Below, piece by piece: positions 1 to 5,346 of a stretch of DNA of 5,346 nucleotides. The stretch spans positions 1-5,346 of the forward strand of contig JAPUIC010000102.1 of NCBI GenBank assembly GCA_027297425.1, in the 5' to 3' direction. How positions within the stretch are numbered: the first letter of the stretch is position 1; each line of letters begins with the position of its first letter. The notes beneath the pieces are model-generated. The model saw nothing but the letters and a program-made list of their open reading frames with translations. It was not told the origin of the DNA and ran no database searches. The position numbers and the translations under genes were made by a program. This DNA comes from Nitrososphaerota archaeon (GTDB lineage Archaea > Thermoproteota > Nitrososphaeria > Nitrososphaerales > JAPUIC01).

Positions 1-551
1 CAATTAGACCTCAAGACCTGGAGAAAGTCAAAATTCTTGCTCAGGAAATAGAATCGCTTTCAAGCGCTAGAGATACCCTCAACTCTTACGTGGAGAAAAC
101 TATGGATGAAATAGCTACTAACGTGTCTCACTTAGCTGGTCCAATGGTTGGTGCTCGTCTACTGGCTCGAGCTGGAGGGCTGGAGAGACTTTCGAGAATG
201 CCTTCAAGTACCATACAGGTTTTAGGCGCAGAGAAGGCCCTCTTTAGGTCACTCCGGACCGGATCGAGGCCACCGAAGCATGGACTTTTGTTCCAGCATC
301 AAGCTATCCATGGCGCACCCAAGTGGCAGCGTGGAAAAGTAGCTCGCTCCCTTGCCGCAAAAATTGCCATCGCTGCACGGATCGACCACCATGGCGGTGG
401 TCGGAATATCAAATTGGAGGAGGACCTGAAGAAACGAATTGAGGAAGTAAAGAACCGGTACAAGGAACCACCAAAGGATAGTGGTAGATTCCGTGATAAC
501 TCTGGAGATCGTTCTTTTAGAAGACAAAAGAGATATGGCCCACGCAGATGA
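1..551 (+). CDS. nop5: Nop5 (Nop56/58-like) C/D-box RNP scaffold protein, 3' part only
   Basis: The gene is truncated by the left edge. The first complete codon is at 3 and about 182 C-terminal residues are visible; the internal GTG at 90 is not the true start. A charged helical segment (LEKVKILAQEIESLSS, part of the family coiled coil) leads into the Nop domain: LAGPMVGARLLARAGGLE, then PSSTIQVLGAEKALFR, then PKHGLLFQH, then RGKVARSLAAKIAIAARID. These are hallmark blocks of Nop56/Nop58/Nop5. In archaea, Nop5 bridges L7Ae bound to the K-turn of a C/D guide RNA and the methyltransferase fibrillarin, positioning it for 2'-O-methylation of rRNA and tRNA. The final 25 or so residues are rich in R, D and G and look disordered, like the basic tails common in this family. 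The stop overlaps the fibrillarin ATG (ATGA), so the two subunits are probably translationally coupled. The promoter lies outside the window. Confidence 0.96.
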   Translation, partial: IRPQDLEKVKILAQEIESLSSARDTLNSYVEKTMDEIATNVSHLAGPMVGARLLARAGGLERLSRMPSSTIQVLGAEKALFRSLRTGSRPPKHGLLFQHQAIHGAPKWQRGKVARSLAAKIAIAARIDHHGGGRNIKLEEDLKKRIEEVKNRYKEPPKDSGRFRDNSGDRSFRRQKRYGPRR

Positions 552-1216
552 TTCAGAATCTCAAAAGAATTAGAGATGGCCAAAAGGACAGTTTAGCGAC
601 GAAGAATCTGGTCCCAAACCAGAGTGTATACGGAGAGGAACTTCTACAGTTAGAAGACGAAGAGTATCGACTATGGAACCCACTTAGGAGTAAACTATCT
701 ACTGCGATTCTTCTAGGCGCCAAGACTATCCCCGAATTGTATCAAAAAAAAATCATCTATCTCGGTGCGTCTCATGGTACAACTGTTAGCCACGTCTCTG
801 ATCTAGTAGGAAACGATGGACTTATTTTTGCTGTCGAATTTTCGGGTAGAGCCGCTAGGGAGTTTGTCGCCAAGTGTAGCAGTAGGAAGAATATTATTCC
901 TATCGTCGAAGACGCGAGAACTTTTTGGGCGTATCGGGGGATCTTCGGCCGTGTAGATGTAGTATATTGTGATATTGCACAGCCAGATCAGACCAAAATT
1001 GCAATCTCAAACTGCAAAGCGTACCTGAATATCGGGGGTACGTTAATGCTCATAGTAAAGGCAAGGAGCATCGATGTAGCAGAGAATCCAAACACCATTT
1101 TTCAGCAAGAAGAGTCTCTTCTGTCTAATTCAGGGTTCCTGATACTTGAAAAGATAGACCTTTCTCCGTTTCACAAGGCACATCTCTTGATCATAGCGAA
1201 GTACCAGGGTAGTTAA
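548..1216 (+). CDS. flpA: Fibrillarin-like rRNA/tRNA 2'-O-methyltransferase
   Basis: A 222-residue protein of full family length. It is the S-adenosylmethionine-dependent catalytic subunit of the archaeal C/D-box RNP. The N-terminal part carries the family block around WNPLRSKLSTAIL (residues 43-54). The Rossmann methyltransferase core follows: motif I YLGASHGTT (71-79), then SHVSDLVG, the acidic end of beta-2 in FAVEFSGRAAREF (94-106), EDAR (121-124), and the family signature CDIAQPDQ (141-148). K171 and H212 (in SPFHKAHL) fit the conserved late lysine and histidine. The start is fixed by the ATGA overlap with nop5. No Shine-Dalgarno sequence is evident, which agrees with coupling. One deviation is a histidine in motif I (ASHGTT), where relatives usually have a small residue (for example AASGTT). 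The assignment is very secure. Confidence 0.97.
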   Translation: MIQNLKRIRDGQKDSLATKNLVPNQSVYGEELLQLEDEEYRLWNPLRSKLSTAILLGAKTIPELYQKKIIYLGASHGTTVSHVSDLVGNDGLIFAVEFSGRAAREFVAKCSSRKNIIPIVEDARTFWAYRGIFGRVDVVYCDIAQPDQTKIAISNCKAYLNIGGTLMLIVKARSIDVAENPNTIFQQEESLLSNSGFLILEKIDLSPFHKAHLLIIAKYQGS

Positions 1217-1432
1217 TCTAACAGATTGTTCTGCCATTGACATCTTGAACAATACAAAATCAATCATATATTTTTGACCGGGACGACAGACATAGGATCC
1301 AGATATTGCTATGATATCATTATTGTCATCTAGATTCCTATGGCGCATAGATCCGCTTACACCTGCGAGATCGGGATCTTTTTCAGGAGCGATATCTTTG
1401 CGTCGCTTGGCAAAGTAGAATCTTCTTTGAGC
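1217..1432. other. Intergenic region between convergent flpA and rnhB, with an unexplained open frame
   Basis: This 216-bp stretch separates two 3' ends. I see no tRNA, rRNA or recognisable small gene. A T-rich tract at about 1266-1275 (ATATATTTTTG) and a short inverted repeat AGATC-GG-GATCT at 1368-1379 running into T residues could contribute to + strand termination, but both are weak. On the - strand the rnhB frame remains open from just after its TAG (1433-1435) to a stop at 1130-1132, about 100 codons. A second - strand frame gives a 31-codon open stretch ending at 1357 that overlaps the rnhB stop codon. Neither product is recognisable. A perfect 10-bp palindrome (ATGATATCAT) lies at 1311-1320. 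Confidence 0.5.
1266..1275 (+). terminator. Possible T-rich terminator of the nop5-flpA operon
   Basis: A run ending in five T residues lies about 50 nt after the flpA stop codon. Archaeal RNA polymerase commonly terminates at short T-rich tracts on the non-template strand without needing a hairpin, and this is the nearest such tract downstream of flpA. The same sequence read on the other strand resembles an A/T-rich TATA element, so the call is tentative. Confidence 0.25.
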
Positions 1433-2107
1433 CTACGTAAAACTTCTAAGGTCTATGACTTGTGTCTGCTTCCATGAATCCCAAGTACTCCAGGAATGCC
1501 TTGCAAAATCTGGAATGGAATTTTTTTTCTTTACCCACTTATTGAGGAACCTTAATGTCTTCCTATCCGATGGGTAACCACTCCCAAACTCTCCATGAAT
1601 GTCTTGAAGCCGAGATATTCTCTGGTCCCTGCTGACCTTAGCTATAATGGATGCCGCTGAGACTAATACATTGGTCCTGTCTGCATGGTGGAATGATATC
1701 ACTTTTGCATGCCTCTTCATAAAACCGAAGATCATTGAGCTGTATTTGTCCTCATTAACATCACATGCATCAACATAGGCCGTATCTGGATATAGATGAT
1801 CGATTACTCTTGCCATTACACCTGCTTCGGCATAATTCAGTTTCCTGTTTCGTCTTCCATTAGTAACCACCTGGTCAATATCCCCTGGACTAAGTTCAAG
1901 TGTGGTTACACGAACTGCTCTGTCTGTTATCTCAGCAGCTAATTGAGACCTTTTTGCTGGTGTCAAAGCCTTCGAGTCTTTCACTCCTAACTCTAAGAGT
2001 CCTTCAATTGCTTCCCTTTTGAAGACGACGCCCGCTACCACAAGAGGCCCTATAATTGCACCCCTTCCAGCCTCGTCTATTCCACATAGCATCGCAGAAC
2101 TATACAT
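1433..2107 (-). CDS. rnhB: Ribonuclease HII
   Basis: Cleaves the RNA strand of RNA-DNA hybrids and, in this family, incises at ribonucleotides misincorporated into DNA. From the ATG at 2107 the protein has 224 residues, a normal archaeal length. Visible motifs are GIDEAGRGAIIGPLVVAG with catalytic D11/E12, VDACDVNE with D113, and HHAD with D143 followed by VSAASIIAKVSRD. GSGYPSDRKTLRFL and RHSWSTW are also present, both characteristic of type 2 enzymes. The spacing of the four acidic residues matches archaeal RNase HII. Start choice: the frame is open up to an ATG at 2185, only 4 nt after the NTPase stop codon, which would add 26 residues with no family counterpart. ATGs at 2107 and 2092 place the first beta strand at the usual distance. 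None has a Shine-Dalgarno sequence, so 2185 cannot be excluded. It is probably cotranscribed with the upstream NTPase gene. Confidence 0.94.
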   Translation of the reverse strand: MYSSAMLCGIDEAGRGAIIGPLVVAGVVFKREAIEGLLELGVKDSKALTPAKRSQLAAEITDRAVRVTTLELSPGDIDQVVTNGRRNRKLNYAEAGVMARVIDHLYPDTAYVDACDVNEDKYSSMIFGFMKRHAKVISFHHADRTNVLVSAASIIAKVSRDQRISRLQDIHGEFGSGYPSDRKTLRFLNKWVKKKNSIPDFARHSWSTWDSWKQTQVIDLRSFT

Positions 2108-2189
2108 TTCGGGGGAATGGCTAATCCTATGGTTAACCAGATATGGTGTACATGAACACAAACTCGGAAAGATCCGCGAGTACATCGGA

Positions 2190-2738
2190 TTAAGTCGATC
2201 CTCTAAGCAGGGGGAGTATGAGCGATGCTACTACTTTATCCAGACTGTCCCGATTATCGAGAGTTACCTCGAATATCTCCGACTCTGGCATATTCCTTGC
2301 CTCCCGAATTAAAGGATCGTTGAGTCTCATATGAAGTACTCCAAGCATTGGTTTACTCGACCTTAATGCAGATACTATAGCTCTCTTAAATTCAGGACTA
2401 CACAATTCCATCGGACCTATCTCGTCGCAGGCGATCAAATCTGATTCAGATATCGAAGTAGACATGGCCCTAGCTCCGATCTCCTCTAGAGCGCTCAATG
2501 AGATCCTATATTTTCCAACAGGCGGCCCAGTCTTCTGATTTATTGCAGCCAGTCTACCACTTCTCTCCGTTTTTAGGTCGACGATGTCAAAACCCTCCCG
2601 TTTTCCATTAACCTTTACTTCTCTCGTAACTATCCCGCCTACTGTGAATCCTTGAGAACGAATCGCTAGTAAAATCTTGGACATAACTTTTGTTTTACCG
2701 ATTCCCGGGATACCTGTTAGCCAGAACTTTGTCTTCAG
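2190..2738 (-). CDS. THEP1-type nucleoside triphosphatase (P-loop NTPase), apparent CTG start
   Basis: Belongs to the THEP1/NTPCR family of nucleoside-triphosphate phosphohydrolases, which hydrolyse NTPs to NDPs; the cellular role in archaea is unclear. Starting at the ATG at 2684 would remove the nucleotide-binding loop. Reading upstream in frame gives FWLTGIPGIGKTKVM, a perfect Walker A (GxxxxGKT) immediately before that ATG. An in-frame TAA at 2763-2765 blocks further extension. Between them there is no ATG, GTG or TTG, and the only near-cognate start is CTG at 2738. It gives 182 residues beginning MKTKFWLTG, which matches the family's short N-terminus. Further motifs are GFTVGGIVTREV, KTGPPVGKY, EEIGARA and Walker B DLIACDEIGPMEL (D105/E106), then KPMLGVLH and a C-terminal VTLDNRD. 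The family call is secure. The start is inferred, and an indel or sequencing error upstream is the alternative. Confidence 0.9.
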   Translation of the reverse strand: MKTKFWLTGIPGIGKTKVMSKILLAIRSQGFTVGGIVTREVKVNGKREGFDIVDLKTERSGRLAAINQKTGPPVGKYRISLSALEEIGARAMSTSISESDLIACDEIGPMELCSPEFKRAIVSALRSSKPMLGVLHMRLNDPLIREARNMPESEIFEVTLDNRDSLDKVVASLILPLLRGST

Positions 2739-2772
2739 AAGTTCACACGCAGTTCCTCTTTTTTATGTCAAC

Positions 2773-2779
2773 ATTTATA
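2773..2779. promoter_or_regulatory. Shared TATA-like element between divergent NTPase and trm1 genes
   Basis: The 80-bp gap between the divergent genes contains TTTATA on the + strand (2774-2779), which reads TATAAAT on the - strand. Archaeal TATA boxes sit about 25 bp upstream of transcription starts. The predicted starts would be near 2803 (towards trm1, a leader of about 16 nt before TTG 2819) and near 2752 (towards the NTPase, about 14 nt before CTG 2738). A second A-rich element (CATAAAAAA, - strand, 2768-2760) lies about 25 bp from CTG 2738 and would instead give a leaderless NTPase transcript. No clear BRE was identified. Confidence 0.4.
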
Positions 2780-2818
2780 CTTTGGATTTCCATACGAAAC
2801 CGCTTAAGTTCCTAGCCA

Positions 2819-3985
2819 TTGACCGTTAAAAAACAGGAGATCATACACGTTTCTGAGGGCAGCACTACTCTAGTTCTGCCTAAATCCTCACTAGAATCGT
2901 CCAAACCCAGCTATTCGATACCATTCTATAATCCAAGAGGTGGCTGGAGTCGTGATCTATCGATTAGCCTCTACTCTGTTCTTGCCGAGAAGATTTCAGG
3001 AAAGATACTCTTTGGGGATATATTTGCAGGCCTAGGTGCTAGAGGAATTAGAGTAGCGACTGAGATTCCTCGTATTGATGAGGTACACCTCAATGATCAA
3101 AACAAGACTTCTATGAGTTTTGCAAAAAAATCGGCTAAACTGAATGGCGTTAACGATAGATGCTTTTTTTCTTCGATGGACGTTTCGCACTTTATGGCTG
3201 CGCAAGCTTCGAGCGCGGAGCGATTTTCATTTGTTGACATAGATCCGTTTGGTTCCCCGGCCCCTTTCATTGAGTCCGGCTTACGGTGTGTGGTCAACGG
3301 GGGCGTGATCTCGCTTACAGGTACCGATTCGACTGTCCTATGCGGTGTTTATCCAAGGATCGCCAGAAGAAGATACTTTGGTTATTCTCTTAGAACCGAT
3401 TACTGTCATGAAGTAGGGTTGCGACTACTCTATGGTGCGTTAGCCTTCTCTGCAGCTAAACTAGATCTCGGCATCTCGCCTCTGTTTGCCCACAGAGATC
3501 ATCATTACATGCGGATATACGCTCGGATATCAGCGGGGTCAAGAGTTGCCGATCTCTCAATATCTAATACCGGACTCATCTTGCATTGCAATAGCTGTCT
3601 GGGACGGGAGGTGTCCACTTTCCCAAAAACAAAATGTAAACAATGCGGACACAATTATCAGATTGCCGGGCCTTTATGGCTCGGGGAGCTACACGATCAG
3701 AAATTACTGAAAAAAGTCGTCAGCAGCAATAATCCAAATTTAGGGCGGCGACACGACAATGTTCTCGATAGAGCCATAGGTGAGGTAGGCATGCCTCCTA
3801 CTTATTACGTCGTTGATACTATATCGAAAAGATTACTCGTCTCAAGCCCCCGACTATCAACTCTGCTTAGGGAGCTCGGAGATGAAGGGTTCAAATCCTG
3901 CAGATCGTCGCTTCATCCGAGGGGAGTTAGGACTGACGCTCCAACGGCCATATTGTCTAGCATCATAAAGAAGTTAGCTACCTAG
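2819..3985 (+). CDS. trm1: tRNA (guanine-26-N2) dimethyltransferase Trm1
   Basis: A 388-residue enzyme that uses S-adenosylmethionine to make m2,2G at tRNA position 26, at the hinge between the D and anticodon stems. The order of motifs is standard: PFYNPRGGWSRDLS (35-48), SAM motif I FGDIFAGLGARGIRVATE (65-82), HLND (90-93), the catalytic-type DIDPFGSPAPF (140-150), and GVISLTGTDSTVLCGVYPR (162-180). A zinc-ribbon-like insert with paired cysteines (C257/C260 and C273/C276) is followed by GPLWLGEL (284-291). The C-terminal LHPRGVRTDAP (365-375) is a family signature. Start: TTG at 2819 is the only usable start, because an in-frame TAG lies just upstream (2813-2815) and the first internal ATG would delete the SAM site. 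The 3' end overlaps the convergent FtsJ-family gene by 8 bp. Confidence 0.96.
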   Translation: MTVKKQEIIHVSEGSTTLVLPKSSLESSKPSYSIPFYNPRGGWSRDLSISLYSVLAEKISGKILFGDIFAGLGARGIRVATEIPRIDEVHLNDQNKTSMSFAKKSAKLNGVNDRCFFSSMDVSHFMAAQASSAERFSFVDIDPFGSPAPFIESGLRCVVNGGVISLTGTDSTVLCGVYPRIARRRYFGYSLRTDYCHEVGLRLLYGALAFSAAKLDLGISPLFAHRDHHYMRIYARISAGSRVADLSISNTGLILHCNSCLGREVSTFPKTKCKQCGHNYQIAGPLWLGELHDQKLLKKVVSSNNPNLGRRHDNVLDRAIGEVGMPPTYYVVDTISKRLLVSSPRLSTLLRELGDEGFKSCRSSLHPRGVRTDAPTAILSSIIKKLAT

Positions 3986-4574
3986 TTAGAAAATTCCTAC
4001 ATAGTAGGTATAACTCACTGCTCTTAGCTCTACTTGCTTTCGGCTTAACATACTTTAACGACTCAAAATCTATCTTCGCCCTATTCCATACGGATTTGAG
4101 GAGGTCGCCTTCAAAGACTTTGACCAGTGCCGTTCCCCCATCTTTTAACAAAAGCGGTAAGAGCTGAAGCACATTGAGAGTCATGTCAATTTGCCTCGCA
4201 TGATCAAGTTCCCAGATACCCGACACATTAGGCGATAAGTCCGAAAGGACTAGGTCTACTTTGTCATCGGCTTCCAACATCTCCTCAGTGAAGTTTCGAT
4301 CAGTAACATCACCTCGGAAAATTCGAACATTATCTCCTAGCGGCGATACTTCTCTCAAGTCTACTCCAACAACTAAACCGTTCGGACCGACCTTTTGTGA
4401 AGCCACCTGAAGCCAACCTCCTGGATAACATCCGATGTCTAATACGTTCATACCTTGAGCTAGTATGTGATACTGTCCATCAATTTGGATCAGCTTAAAG
4501 GCAGCTCTACTTCTGTAACCCTTAAGTCGAGCCTGGCGCCTATAACTGTCCGTTTTAGCTTCGTCGAGCCTCAC
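3978..4574 (-). CDS. rlmE: FtsJ/RlmE-family RNA 2'-O-methyltransferase
   Basis: A 198-residue S-adenosylmethionine-dependent ribose methyltransferase. The bacterial homologue RlmE (RrmJ/FtsJ) methylates U2552 of 23S rRNA; archaeal members are annotated likewise, though the exact target here is inferred. Features: YRSRAAFKL (20-28), motif I VLDIGCYPGGWLQVA (44-58), VVGVDL (68-73), GDVTD (88-92), SDLSPNVSG (111-119), LVKVFEGD (150-157) and KPKASRAKSSELYLL (177-191). The K-D-K-E catalytic tetrad is K27, D112, K152 and E187, with spacings nearly identical to those of the E. coli enzyme. The start is GTG at 4574, 7 nt after the TFB stop codon; the only other in-frame codons before an upstream TAA are not starts. 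No Shine-Dalgarno sequence is present, so coupling to TFB translation is likely. The tail overlaps the convergent trm1 by 8 bp. Confidence 0.95.
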   Translation of the reverse strand: MRLDEAKTDSYRRQARLKGYRSRAAFKLIQIDGQYHILAQGMNVLDIGCYPGGWLQVASQKVGPNGLVVGVDLREVSPLGDNVRIFRGDVTDRNFTEEMLEADDKVDLVLSDLSPNVSGIWELDHARQIDMTLNVLQLLPLLLKDGGTALVKVFEGDLLKSVWNRAKIDFESLKYVKPKASRAKSSELYLLCRNFLTR

Positions 4575-4581
4575 AAGGCCA

Positions 4582-5346
4582 TCATTTACTTATCGGTTTC
4601 AGGATCTGTCGTAGGCGGAATTTTTCGATGATTTCTCTACATCTGTTCCTCACTGTTACTTCAGTAACCTCGGCCAATTCAGCTATCTCCCGTTGTGGTA
4701 TGTGGTCCCCATACATTGACGCTGACATGTAGACATATGCAGCAGCCAATCCCGCTGGGGCCTTCCCACTATGAATTTCAGAATCTCGCGTGTTAATTGA
4801 GAGATTCAAAGCTAACCTCTCGACTTTGGTGTCAATTTTTGCAGAGTTGATGAGTTTCGATATATGCCTCTCTACCGATGGCGGTGGTACGTATTCACTC
4901 TCAACCTCGTTAATGACTAAACGGTAGTACTTTGCAACAACCCTTGTTTCGAGCCCTGTCGCTCGGGCTATCTCCTTAAGGGTTCTTCCCACGGAGCATT
5001 TTCTGCATGCCAAATAGACTGAGGCAGACGCCATACCTACTACTGATTTGCTCTTTGCTATCCTCTTCTTCACGGTTAGGCGATATATGTACGCAGCGGT
5101 TTCAATTACGCTCTTAGGGAGACTCAGGGTGGCCGAAATTTCATTTATCTTTGTTAATACATTGGTTAGACTTCTTTCTGCAGACGTTGTTCGAACTCGG
5201 GTTTGCCACCGACGTAGGTTTTCTACACTCTGTCTCATGTTGCTTGGCAAATTCTTTCCTTGAGAGTCCTTCATCGTGGACGAAATTTCAGTAGCCAGTC
5301 CAAAATCGTGAAGTGCGTATGTCATCGGGGCTCCAACGCGTACGCG
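4582..5346 (-). CDS. tfb: Transcription initiation factor B (TFB, TFIIB homologue), 5' end cut off
   Basis: The frame stays open to the right edge, where codons upstream of the ATG at 5325 read RVRVGAP. The family pattern is RxRxGxPxTxxxHDxGLxT, so this ATG is internal and about 254 residues of a longer protein are visible. The N-terminal zinc ribbon and most of the B-reader lie outside the window. What remains is the B-linker (HDFGLATEI, LRRWQTR) and both cyclin-like repeats of the core. Repeat 1 contains LPKSVIETAAYIYR and SVVGMASASVYLACRKC; repeat 2 contains SGKAPAGLAAAYVYMSAS. The helix-turn-helix VTEVTVRNRCREI near the C-terminus is the region that contacts the BRE upstream of TATA. TFB recruits RNA polymerase to the TBP-promoter complex. 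Repeat 1 reads KSKS where many archaeal TFBs have GRS, which may indicate a paralogue in a multi-TFB genome. The gene is followed directly by rlmE. Confidence 0.95.
   Translation of the reverse strand, partial: RVRVGAPMTYALHDFGLATEISSTMKDSQGKNLPSNMRQSVENLRRWQTRVRTTSAERSLTNVLTKINEISATLSLPKSVIETAAYIYRLTVKKRIAKSKSVVGMASASVYLACRKCSVGRTLKEIARATGLETRVVAKYYRLVINEVESEYVPPPSVERHISKLINSAKIDTKVERLALNLSINTRDSEIHSGKAPAGLAAAYVYMSASMYGDHIPQREIAELAEVTEVTVRNRCREIIEKFRLRQILKPISK

Noticed and set aside
249..583. Open frames of more than 90 codons antisense to nop5
   Set aside because: Both are opposite strongly conserved Nop-domain codons and their translations show no family features.
1311..1344. Possible box C/D-like guide RNA on the - strand (TAGATGACAATAATGATATC)
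   Set aside because: The C-box match is imperfect, no CTGA D boxes occur at suitable spacing, and there is no terminal stem.
1368..1383. Inverted repeat AGATC-GG-GATCT followed by T residues as an intrinsic terminator
   Set aside because: The stem is only 4-5 bp with almost no loop, it is AT-containing, and it lies about 150 nt beyond flpA. Too weak to list as a separate terminator.
2019..2312. 97-codon + strand open frame across the rnhB/NTPase junction
   Set aside because: It is antisense to two well-supported genes, its translation has no recognisable motif, and it is explained as a shadow of their codon usage.
3486..3710. 74-codon + strand open frame inside trm1
   Set aside because: It is out of frame within the conserved Trm1 zinc-ribbon region and has no independent support.
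3887..3900. T-arm-like sequence GGGTTCAAATCCTG, suggestive of a tRNA
   Set aside because: It lies inside trm1, encoding the conserved C-terminal part just before LHPRGVRTDAP. No acceptor, D or anticodon arms can be assembled around it.
5337..5346. Perfect palindrome CGCGTACGCG at the right edge
   Set aside because: It is the coding sequence of the conserved R-V-R stretch of TFB; the symmetry follows from repeated Arg-Val codons.

Overview
This is an archaeal window. The evidence is a Nop5-fibrillarin pair, an archaeal-type Trm1 with a C-terminal zinc ribbon, and a TFIIB-like initiation factor (TFB). The shape of the TFB first cyclin repeat (a K-S-K-S stretch followed by VVGMASASVYLACRKC), the moderate-to-low GC by eye, and the near absence of Shine-Dalgarno sequences suggest a Thaumarchaeota/Nitrososphaeria-like organism. 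That placement is an inference. The archaeal assignment is firm.

Layout, left to right. (1) On the + strand, the 3' part of nop5 runs in from the left edge and overlaps the fibrillarin gene by ATGA; together they are the core proteins of the C/D-box 2'-O-methylation RNP. (2) A 216-bp region lies between convergent genes (1217-1432). It has no confidently assigned gene, but the ribonuclease HII frame stays open right across it on the - strand. (3) On the - strand, a THEP1-type NTPase gene is followed by rnhB (ribonuclease HII). The NTPase Walker A motif lies upstream of its first ATG, so the gene appears to start at CTG. (4) An 80-bp divergent intergenic region holds a TATA element readable on both strands. 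(5) On the + strand is trm1 (tRNA guanine-26 dimethyltransferase), starting at TTG. (6) On the - strand, a TFB gene cut by the right edge is followed after 7 nt by an FtsJ/RlmE-type 2'-O-methyltransferase gene starting at GTG. The 3' end of that gene overlaps the 3' end of trm1 by 8 bp.

The theme is information processing, chiefly RNA methylation: guided 2'-O-methylation (Nop5/fibrillarin), stand-alone 2'-O-methylation (FtsJ family) and tRNA base methylation (Trm1), next to an RNA-DNA hybrid nuclease and a transcription initiation factor. Packing is tight (ATGA overlap, 7-nt gap, 8-bp convergent overlap). No tRNA, rRNA, CRISPR, insertion sequence or clear mobile element was seen. I found no novel multigene system. 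The best leads are the non-canonical start of the NTPase gene, the open frame beyond the rnhB stop codon, and the shared divergent promoter.
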